From NCBI RefSeq assembly GCF_014649335.1, contig NZ_BMSV01000010.1:186001-250000 (forward strand): a DNA stretch of 64,000 bases, read 5' to 3'. Below are positions 10,443 to 18,030 of the stretch, one piece after another. A model generated the notes under the pieces. It worked only from the letters and a program-made list of their open reading frames with translations, was not told where the DNA came from and ran no database searches. Source of the stretch: Streptomyces roseolilacinus. GTDB lineage: Bacteria; Actinomycetota; Actinomycetes; Streptomycetales; Streptomycetaceae. Made by a program: the position numbers and the translations under genes. How positions within the stretch are numbered: the first letter of the stretch is position 1; each line of letters opens with the position of its first letter.

Positions 10443-11647
10443 AGCACACCCGCACCGACCGCACCACCGGCACGCCGGGCCCCACGCGCACCGCCCGGCT
10501 CCTCCTCGCCGCCCTCACCGCCACCGCCCTCGCCCTCCTCCCCGCCGCCCCCGCCCGCGCGGACGGCATCCGCGCCCGCCAGTGGGGCAACGAGGCGATC
10601 AACGCCGAGCAGGCCTGGCGGACCACCAAGGGCGAGGGCGTCACCGTCGCCGTCCTCGACACCGGCGTCGACGAGACCCACCCCGACCTCGCCGGCAGCG
10701 TCCTTCCCGGCAAGGACCTCATCGGCTTCGGCGCCCGGCGCGGCGACCGCGCCTGGGCCCGCCACGGCACTGCCATGGCCGGCATCATCGCGGGCCACGG
10801 ACACGGCCCCGGCGGCGGCGACGGCGTCATCGGCGTCGCGCCCGGGGTACGGATCCTCCCCGTCCGCGTCATCCTCGAAGGCGCCGACAAGGCCCGCGTC
10901 CGCGCCCGCCAGACCCGCGGCGGCGCCCTCGCCCAGGGCATCCGCTGGGCCGCGGACCAGGGCGCCGACGTGATCAACCTCTCCCTCGGCGACGACAGCG
11001 AGTCCGCCCACCCCGAGGCCGCCGAGGACGCCGCCGTCCAGTACGCGCTCGCCAAGGGGGCCGTCGTCGTCGCCTCCGCCGGCAACGGCGGCGAGAAGGG
11101 CGACCGCGTCTCGTACCCCGCCGCCTACCCCGGCGTGATCGCGGTGACCGCCGTCGACCGCTTCGGCGCCCACGCCCCGTTCTCCACCAGCCGCTGGTAC
11201 GCCACGGTCAGCGCGCCCGGCGTCAACGTCGTCATCGCCGACCCGGACCGCAAGTACTACGAGGGCTGGGGCACCAGCGCGGCGGCGGCGTTCGTCTCCG
11301 GCGCCGTCGCCCTCGTCCGCGCCGCGCACCCCGGCCTCACGCCCTCCCAGATCAAGAAGCTCCTCGCCGACACCGCGCGCGACGGCCCCGAGGGCGGCCG
11401 CGACGACGACAAGGGGTACGGGATGGTCGACCCGGCCGCCGCGATCGAGGCCGGCGCCGCGCTCCGCCCCGCCGACCTCAAGGCCGCCGCCGCCGGCTAC
11501 GGCCGCGAGTACTTCGGCCCCGGCCCGCGCCGCGAACCCGAGCCGGAGGAGCCCGCCGGCCTCGTCGCCCCGGTCACCGGCGGCGTCGGCGCGCTGCTGG
11601 TGGTGGGCGCCGCCGTGCTGTGGCGCGGAGGGCGCCGTACGGGGTGA
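10439..11647 (+). CDS. Type VII secretion-associated subtilisin-like serine protease (mycosin-like)
   Basis: 402 residues. A signal peptide with hydrophobic core LLLAALTATALALLPAAPA is followed by a subtilase domain with the full triad: Asp74 (AVLDTGVD), His109 (RHGTAMAG) and Ser280 (WGTSAAAAF), plus oxyanion Asn216 (SAGNGG). A C-terminal anchor (GGVGALLVVGAAVLW) ends in a short basic tail, the usual mycosin layout. The Ser motif reads GTSAAAAF instead of the common GTSMAAP. GTG at 10439 overlaps the previous gene by 4 bases. No EccB/C/D or WXG100 genes are in the window, so any link to an ESX system is by family only. Confidence 0.85.
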   Translation: MKHTRTDRTTGTPGPTRTARLLLAALTATALALLPAAPARADGIRARQWGNEAINAEQAWRTTKGEGVTVAVLDTGVDETHPDLAGSVLPGKDLIGFGARRGDRAWARHGTAMAGIIAGHGHGPGGGDGVIGVAPGVRILPVRVILEGADKARVRARQTRGGALAQGIRWAADQGADVINLSLGDDSESAHPEAAEDAAVQYALAKGAVVVASAGNGGEKGDRVSYPAAYPGVIAVTAVDRFGAHAPFSTSRWYATVSAPGVNVVIADPDRKYYEGWGTSAAAAFVSGAVALVRAAHPGLTPSQIKKLLADTARDGPEGGRDDDKGYGMVDPAAAIEAGAALRPADLKAAAAGYGREYFGPGPRREPEPEEPAGLVAPVTGGVGALLVVGAAVLWRGGRRTG

Positions 11648-11673
11648 GCGGGCCGCCCGGATAGGCTCGGCGC

Positions 11674-12408
11674 GTGGCGCTCAAGAACATTCCCGACCCC
11701 GGTTTCTCCGACGACGACGGCTCCGCCGACCCCCGGCTCACCGCGGCCCTCGCGGCCTGGGCCGAGGACCGCGGCGCCGAGCCGCGCGTGCTGGAGGCGC
11801 TGAAGGGGGCCCGGCTGCTCGTCCCCGTCGTCGCCCTCCTCGGCGAGGTGGAGGAGGACGAGAACGGGCTGCGCCGCGAGAAGACCAGCGACATGGCGGT
11901 GCCCACGCTCACCGCGGGCGATCGCCGCGCGCTGCCCGCGTTCACGTCCACCGACGCGCTGGCCCGCTGGGACCCGGCCGCCCGCCCCGTCGCCGTACCG
12001 CTGCACCAGGCGCTCCAGGCGGCCGCGCACGAGAAGGCCGACACGCTGATCCTGGACATGGCGGGACCGGTGCCGTACGAGCTGACCGGCCGGGCGCTGC
12101 TCGCCCTCGCCGAGGGCCGCACCAGCACCGACCCCCTCGCGGACCCCGCCGTCACCGGCGCCGTGCGTGCGGTCGTCGCCGCCGAGCCGGCGGTGCTGCG
12201 CGCCTACCTGGGCCGCGGCGGCGGCGCGGACGGCACGCTCGCCCTGGTCCTCGCCCCGGGCGCGGCCCCCGCGGAGGCGGCGCGCCGCGTGGCGACGGCC
12301 ATGGCGGCGGACGAGACGCTGAGGGCCCGCCTGGTGCGGGGCCTCGACCTGGCGCTGCTGCCGGCCGGGGCCACCCCGCCGGGCGGGCCCTTCTACGTAC
12401 GGGAGTGA
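11674..12408 (+). CDS. SseB-family protein
   Basis: 244 residues, soluble, acidic. The N-terminal half (KNIPDPGFSDDDGSADPRL, then VPVVALLGEVEEDENGLRREK and FTSTDALARW) is the SseB-like N-terminal domain that is widespread and functionally obscure in actinobacteria, with no type III secretion involved. The C-terminal part with ALVLAPGAAPAEAARRVA is the SseB C-terminal domain. GTG at 11674 is the start nearest the conserved N-terminus. Its position just before the DUF1844 gene and infC is conserved in Streptomyces as I recall. Role unknown. Confidence 0.8.
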   Translation: MALKNIPDPGFSDDDGSADPRLTAALAAWAEDRGAEPRVLEALKGARLLVPVVALLGEVEEDENGLRREKTSDMAVPTLTAGDRRALPAFTSTDALARWDPAARPVAVPLHQALQAAAHEKADTLILDMAGPVPYELTGRALLALAEGRTSTDPLADPAVTGAVRAVVAAEPAVLRAYLGRGGGADGTLALVLAPGAAPAEAARRVATAMAADETLRARLVRGLDLALLPAGATPPGGPFYVRE

Positions 12409-12435
12409 GGGGAGGGGGCGGAGGGACCGCCCCGG

Positions 12436-12798
12436 TCAGCCGTAGACCGGGCCGGTGTACTTCTCGCCCGGCCCCTGGCCCGGCTCGTCCGGCACCAGCG
12501 ACGCCTCGCGGAACGCCAGCTGCAGGGACTTCAGCCCGTCCCGCAGCGGCGCCGCGTGGAAGGAGCTGATCTCCGTCGCGCCGGCGTCCAGCAGACCGGC
12601 CAGGGCGTGCACCAGCTTGCGGGCCTCGTCGAGGTCCTTGTGCGCGTCCCCCTCCTCGGTCAGCCCGAGCTTCACGGCCGCGGCGCTCATCAGGTTCACG
12701 GCGACCGTGACGATCACCTCCACCGCGGGGACCTCCGCGATGTCGCGGGTCATGGCGGCGAAGTCGGGTCCGGGCTCGCTGGGCGTGGCGTCACTCAT
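12436..12798 (-). CDS. DUF1844 protein
   Basis: 120 residues, small helical acidic protein. The core VEVIVTVAVNLMSAAAVKLGL followed by DLDEARKLVHALAGLLDAG matches the DUF1844 family, usually found beside infC in actinobacteria. It is convergent with the SseB-like gene (27 bases apart) and divergent from the infC leader. No enzyme motif or membrane segment of a transporter type is present. Function unknown. Confidence 0.85.
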   Translation of the reverse strand: MSDATPSEPGPDFAAMTRDIAEVPAVEVIVTVAVNLMSAAAVKLGLTEEGDAHKDLDEARKLVHALAGLLDAGATEISSFHAAPLRDGLKSLQLAFREASLVPDEPGQGPGEKYTGPVYG

Positions 12799-13175
12799 GC
12801 CCCACACGATAGGCGGTCCCGGGGACACCGGACGCCGCCCGCCCGGTTGGGCGCAGCCCCGGTCAGCTGGTAGCCTGGTGTGACGACCGGCCGGAACCCA
12901 AGTGCTCCGGCCCACAAGTGGAGGCTCCGTCTCCCACCTGGCCGCCCTCCGGGCGGCGGGTCACCGGTCAGGCGGCGCCCATCGTTCCGTACGGACGATG
13001 GACCCGCCCGAGTACAGCGCCCCGCGGTTCGCCGTGGCGGTGTTCCGGTATCACCAGGAGCCCCGCCTGTGTCCCGTCCGGGGCATTTTTCATGCGCCGG
13101 CGCGGTTGGTCTCACTGAAACAGACGTTGCGCGTCCGTCCGCCAGGCGGTCGCGTGGTGCTACCGAGGAGGATCC
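12799..13175 (+). promoter_or_regulatory. infC promoter and 5' leader
   Basis: This 377-base gap holds no gene. A promoter-like pair TTGGGC (12847-12852) and TAGCCT (12871-12876), 18 bases apart, would start a leader of roughly 290 bases. The leader contains several GC hairpins, a terminator-like hairpin at 13060-13090, and the infC Shine-Dalgarno GAGGAGG at 13165-13171. In Bacillus the same operon is controlled by L20-dependent attenuation in its leader; a comparable role is inferred here. Confidence 0.6.
13060..13090 (+). terminator. Terminator-like hairpin in the infC leader (candidate attenuator)
   Basis: Stem GCCCCG (13060-13065) pairs with CGGGGC (13079-13084) around a 13-base loop and is followed by A plus five T residues (13086-13090). 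A T-run after a GC stem is rare in this genome; the other hairpins listed here lack one. It sits 86 bases before the infC start, inside the transcribed leader, so it would act as an attenuator and not as the end of a gene. Confidence 0.5.
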
Positions 13176-13781
13176 ATCAGCGCCGAGCCCCGCATCAACG
13201 ACCGGATTCGCGTTCCTGAGGTGCGACTTGTCGGTCCCAGCGGCGAGCAGGTCGGAATCGTTCCGCTTGCCAAGGCCCTGGAGCTTGCCCAGGAGTACGA
13301 CCTCGACCTGGTCGAGGTCGCGGCGAACGCCCGTCCGCCCGTGTGCAAGCTCATGGACTACGGGAAGTTCAAGTACGAGTCGGCCATGAAGGCCCGTGAG
13401 GCGCGCAAGAACCAGGCGCACACGGTCATCAAGGAGATGAAGCTCCGGCCGAAGATCGACCCGCACGACTATGACACCAAGAAGGGTCACGTCGTCCGGT
13501 TCCTCAAGCAGGGCGACAAGGTCAAGATCACGATCATGTTCCGCGGACGCGAGCAGTCCCGGCCGGAGCTCGGCTACCGGCTCCTGCAGCGGCTCGCGGA
13601 GGACGTCCAGGAGCTCGGTTTCGTCGAGTCGAACCCGAAGCAGGACGGCCGCAACATGATCATGGTTCTCGGTCCGCACAAGAAGAAGACCGAAGCCATG
13701 GCCGAGGCCCGCGAGGCGCAGGCCGCCCGCAAGGCGGAGCGCCAGGGCCAGCCCGCCCAGGCGGATTCGTCCGCCGAGTAG
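13176..13781 (+). CDS. infC: Translation initiation factor IF-3 (AUC start codon)
   Basis: 201 residues. The N-terminal residues SAEPRINDRIRVPEVRLVGP are the conserved start of IF-3, and in frame they are preceded only by ATC at 13176-13178, placed 4 bases after GAGGAGG. No ATG, GTG or TTG lies in frame between that site and GTG 13221, which would delete the conserved INDRI segment. IF-3 of many bacteria starts at AUU or AUC because IF-3 discriminates against such codons and so represses itself. Both IF-3 domains are complete (VCKLMDYGKFKYE linker; C-domain MIMVLGPHKKK) with an Ala/Gln-rich tail. It heads infC-rpmI-rplT. Confidence 0.95.
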   Translation: MSAEPRINDRIRVPEVRLVGPSGEQVGIVPLAKALELAQEYDLDLVEVAANARPPVCKLMDYGKFKYESAMKAREARKNQAHTVIKEMKLRPKIDPHDYDTKKGHVVRFLKQGDKVKITIMFRGREQSRPELGYRLLQRLAEDVQELGFVESNPKQDGRNMIMVLGPHKKKTEAMAEAREAQAARKAERQGQPAQADSSAE

Positions 13782-13899
13782 CCTGCAAGGCCGTGTCCGG
13801 GGCAATTCCGCCCAGGACCCGAAAACGATCCATCTGACGCTCCCGCGCGCCGGTCCCCGGACCGGCTGGGAGCGCCACTGACGAGGAGAGAACGGCGCT

Positions 13900-14094
13900 A
13901 TGCCGAAGAACAAGACGCACAGCGGTGCCAAGAAGCGCTTCAAGATCACCGGCTCGGGCAAGGTGCTCCGCGAGCGCGCCGGCAAGCGCCACCTGCTCGA
14001 GCACAAGTCGTCCAAGCTGACGCGCCGCCTCACTGGCAACGCCGAGATGGCCCCGGGTGACAGCGCCAAGATCAAGAAGATGCTGGGCATCTGA
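13900..14094 (+). CDS. rpmI: 50S ribosomal protein L35
   Basis: 64 residues, strongly basic, starting MPKNKTHSGAKKRFKITGSG and ending KMLGI, the standard L35 ends and length. A GAGGAGA lies just upstream. The 118-base spacer from infC shows no terminator. It is the second gene of the infC-rpmI-rplT operon and would be co-regulated with it. Confidence 0.98.
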   Translation: MPKNKTHSGAKKRFKITGSGKVLRERAGKRHLLEHKSSKLTRRLTGNAEMAPGDSAKIKKMLGI

Positions 14095-14189
14095 CCCTGA
14101 TCGCCTGATCCGAAGCCCCCGTAAGCCGGGACCCATTCGTTTTCGGGCCGTGTGACCATCCCCGCGGCCCCGCTACAAGGAGTCAACAA

Positions 14190-14576
14190 GTGGCACGCGT
14201 CAAGCGCGCAGTCAACGCTCACAAGAAGCGCCGTGCGATCCTCGAGCAGGCCAGCGGTTACCGCGGCCAGCGCTCGCGCCTGTACCGCAAGGCGAAGGAG
14301 CAGGTCACCCACTCGCTGGTCTACAACTACAACGACCGCAAGAAGCGCAAGGGTGACTTCCGCCAGCTGTGGATCCAGCGCATCAACGCCGCTGCCCGCG
14401 CCAACGGCATCACGTACAACCGCTTCATCCAGGGTCTGAAGGCCGCCAACGTCGAGGTGGACCGCAAGATCCTGGCCGAGCTCGCGGTCAACGACGCGGG
14501 CGCGTTCGCCGCCCTCGTCGAGGTCGCCCAGAAGGCCCTCCCGAGCGACGTCAACGCCCCGAAGGCCGCCGCCTGA
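14190..14576 (+). CDS. rplT: 50S ribosomal protein L20
   Basis: 128 residues from a GTG with AAGGAG at 14177-14182. MARVKRAVNAHKKRRAILEQ and LWIQRINAAARANG are diagnostic for L20, an early assembly protein on 23S rRNA. L20 is the autogenous repressor of this operon in other bacteria. The 14-bp hairpin at 14601-14633 follows the stop and ends the operon. Confidence 0.98.
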   Translation: MARVKRAVNAHKKRRAILEQASGYRGQRSRLYRKAKEQVTHSLVYNYNDRKKRKGDFRQLWIQRINAAARANGITYNRFIQGLKAANVEVDRKILAELAVNDAGAFAALVEVAQKALPSDVNAPKAAA

Positions 14577-14600
14577 TCTCCCAGGCCGCCGTTCTTCCGA

Positions 14601-14633
14601 CCGGACCCGCAGGCCCCGAGCCTGCGGGTCCGG
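14601..14633 (+). terminator. Hairpin terminator after rplT
   Basis: Perfect 14-bp inverted repeat, CCGGACCCGCAGGC (14601-14614) with its complement at 14620-14633, loop CCCGA, 25 bases after the rplT stop. No T-run follows, as is usual in Streptomyces. Confidence 0.9.
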
Positions 14634-14691
14634 CGCGTTCACCGTCCCGCCACGACCCCGACCCCGCAGCCAGAAAGAGTCGCCGAGCACC

Positions 14692-15549
<858 letters not shown>

Positions 15550-15603
15550 TAGGGTGACGGGCTCGAAGACCCGTCGCGCGACACTGAGGGTGGGGACACG
15601 GGG

Positions 15604-16764
15604 ATGACGCTCGGGACGAGCAGCCACGCGGAGGACCGCGGCGCCTTGACGCGCCGGGCGGTCCGCCCCGGCGCCCCCGCGTCCGGCCCCGCCGCCTTCC
15701 CGGTCCAGGAGTGGGACCCGGACGAGCTGCCGGACGGGCTCGTCGTCGCCGACGCCGACGGCCGGGTCGTCTGCTTCAACGCCCAGGCCGTCCGCATCAC
15801 CGCCGTGCCCCGCGAGCGGGCGCTCGGCCGCCGCCTGGAGGACACCCTCCCGCTGGAGGACCTCAAGGGCCGCCGCTGGTGGCCGCTGACCGACCCGTAC
15901 GGCGGCCTCGCCACCCGCACCGGCCAGCCGGAGCGGAACCTCCTGCTGCCCGGCGGCCGGGAGGTCCTGGTCGCCGCCCGGTACGTCAGGGACGAGCCGC
16001 TCGGCCCGGTCCGCCGCGTCGTGGTCACCCTGCGCGGCACCGAGGCCCGCCGCCGCACCGAGCGCAGCCACGCCGAGCTGATCGCCACCGTCGCCCACGA
16101 GCTGCGCTCCCCGCTGACCTCCGTCCGGGGCTTCACCCAGACCCTCCTCGCCAAGTGGGAGCGGTTCACCGACGACCAGAAGCGGCTCATCCTGGAGACC
16201 GTCGACGCCGACGCCAACCGCGTCACCCGGCTCATCACGGAGCTGCTCGACATCTCCCGCATCGACTCCGGCCGGCTGGAGGTGCGCCGCCAGCCCGTCG
16301 ACATGGCGGCCGCGGTCGGCCGCCACGTCCAGGGCCACACCGCCCGCGGCCAGTCGCCCGACCGCTTCTTCGTCCGCGTCCGCCGCCCCCTGCCCAGCCT
16401 GTGGGCCGACCCCGACAAGATCGACCAGATCCTCGGCAACCTCCTGGAAAACGCGGTGCGGCACGGCGAGGGAACCGTCACCATCGAGGTGGCCCCCACC
16501 GGCCCGCAGGACGACGAGAAAGGAACGGCGGTCACCGTGAGCGACGAAGGCCCCGGCATCCCCGAGGAGTCGATGGGCCGTGTCTTCACCCGCTTCTGGC
16601 GGGGGAGCACCCGCGGCGGCACCGGCCTCGGCCTGTACATCGTCAAGGGCCTCGTCGAGGCCCACGGCGGCGCCATCACCGTCGGCCGCGCCCCCGCCGG
16701 CGGGGCCGAGTTCCGATTTACCCTGCCCGTGGGCGCCCCGGCGTACCTGACCCAGGGAATCTGA
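15604..16764 (+). CDS. Orphan PAS-domain sensor histidine kinase
   Basis: 386 residues, no transmembrane helix. A PAS fold covers about residues 40-140 (DGLVVADADGRVVCFNAQAV), then the H-box VAHELRSPLTSVRGF with phospho-acceptor His165, and a HATPase domain with N-box NLLENAVRHGEG, G1 DEGPGIP, and G2 GGTGLGLYIVKGL. No response regulator is adjacent, so its partner is elsewhere. The gene stands between the SpoU gene and pheS, as in other Streptomyces from memory. The cytoplasmic PAS suggests an internal signal (redox, light or metabolite). Confidence 0.9.
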   Translation: MTLGTSSHAEDRGALTRRAVRPGAPASGPAAFPVQEWDPDELPDGLVVADADGRVVCFNAQAVRITAVPRERALGRRLEDTLPLEDLKGRRWWPLTDPYGGLATRTGQPERNLLLPGGREVLVAARYVRDEPLGPVRRVVVTLRGTEARRRTERSHAELIATVAHELRSPLTSVRGFTQTLLAKWERFTDDQKRLILETVDADANRVTRLITELLDISRIDSGRLEVRRQPVDMAAAVGRHVQGHTARGQSPDRFFVRVRRPLPSLWADPDKIDQILGNLLENAVRHGEGTVTIEVAPTGPQDDEKGTAVTVSDEGPGIPEESMGRVFTRFWRGSTRGGTGLGLYIVKGLVEAHGGAITVGRAPAGGAEFRFTLPVGAPAYLTQGI

Positions 16765-16902
16765 CCCCGCCGGTCCGGACCCGGCAGCACCCACGGGCTC
16801 ATCCGCGACAGCCATACCCCGTTAGACTCGACCTTTGGCACCTTTGCGTCCTCGGTCGTCGAGCGGGGGCCCCAGCCAGCCCATTCGGAAGTACGGGAAG
16901 AG

Positions 16903-18030
16903 ATGTCGGCACCCAACAAGTCGTACGACCCAGTCGAGGTCGAGGCACTGAAACCGGAAGAGATCGAGCGCATGCGGGACGAGGCGCTCGCCGCCTTCGC
17001 CGCCGCCGGTGATCTCGACGAACTCGCCCACGCGAAGGTCGCCCACACGGGCGGCACCTCGCCCCTCGCCCTCGCCAACCGGGAGATCGGCGCCCTGCCC
17101 CCGCAGGCGAAGGCCGAGGCGGGCAAGCGCGTCGGCCAGGCGCGTGGCGCGGTGTCCAAGGCCCTGGCCGCCCGCCAGGCCGAGCTGGAGGCCGAGCGCG
17201 ACGCGCGCGTGCTGGTCGAGGAGGCGGTGGACGTCACCCTCCCCTACGACCGCACCCCGGCCGGCGCCCGGCACCCCCTGACCACCCTCATGGAGCGCGT
17301 CGCCGACGTCTTCGTCTCCATGGGCTACGAGGTGGCCGAGGGCCCCGAGGTCGAGGCGGAGTGGTTCAACTTCGACGCCCTCAACTTCGTCCCCGACCAC
17401 CCGGCCCGCCAGATGCAGGACACCTTCTTCGTCCAGGGGCCGGAGGGCACCCGCGGCGACGAGTCCGGCATCGTGCTGCGCACCCACACCTCGCCGGTGC
17501 AGGCGCGCACGCTCGTCGACCGCGAGCCGCCCGTGTACGTCGTGTGCCCCGGCCGCGTCTACCGCACCGACGAGCTCGACGCCACGCACACCCCGGTCTT
17601 CCACCAGATCGAGCTCCTCGCCGTCGACGAGGGCCTCACCATGGCCGACCTCAAGGGCACCCTCGACCACATGGTCCAGGCGCTGTTCGGTCCGGACATG
17701 AAGACCCGGCTCCGCCCGAACTACTTCCCGTTCACCGAGCCGTCCGCCGAGATGGACATGCTCTGCTACGTCTGCCGGGGCGAGTCCGTCGGCGACGCGG
17801 ACCGGCCCTGCCGCACCTGCGGCAGCGAGGGCTGGATCGAGCTCGGCGGCTGCGGCATGGTCAACCCCAAGGTGCTCGTCGCCTGCGGCGTCGACCCGGA
17901 GAGGTACAGCGGCTTCGCCTTCGGGTTCGGCATCGAGCGGATGCTGATGTTCCGCCACAACGTCGAGGACATGCGAGACATGGTCGAAGGTGACGTCCGG
18001 TTCACCCGGCCGTTCGGGATGGAGATCTGA
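16903..18030 (+). CDS. pheS: Phenylalanyl-tRNA synthetase alpha subunit
   Basis: 375 residues. An N-terminal coiled-coil arm (residues about 15-105) precedes a class II catalytic core with the motif 2 region RVYRTDELDATH and the motif 3 region GFGIERMLMFRH. FTEPSAEMDM is the Phe-binding region and the tail ends FTRPFGMEI. A CxxC...CxxC element (CYVCRGES and CRTCGSEG) is inserted near residue 290. The 138-base gap before it shows no T-box or Phe-rich leader peptide. The TGA shares its A with the pheT ATG. Confidence 0.97.
   Translation: MSAPNKSYDPVEVEALKPEEIERMRDEALAAFAAAGDLDELAHAKVAHTGGTSPLALANREIGALPPQAKAEAGKRVGQARGAVSKALAARQAELEAERDARVLVEEAVDVTLPYDRTPAGARHPLTTLMERVADVFVSMGYEVAEGPEVEAEWFNFDALNFVPDHPARQMQDTFFVQGPEGTRGDESGIVLRTHTSPVQARTLVDREPPVYVVCPGRVYRTDELDATHTPVFHQIELLAVDEGLTMADLKGTLDHMVQALFGPDMKTRLRPNYFPFTEPSAEMDMLCYVCRGESVGDADRPCRTCGSEGWIELGGCGMVNPKVLVACGVDPERYSGFAFGFGIERMLMFRHNVEDMRDMVEGDVRFTRPFGMEI

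Noticed and set aside
16765..16902. T-box or Phe-rich attenuator peptide before pheS
   Set aside because: Only 138 bases, no T-box sequence, no run of Phe codons and no terminator hairpin.
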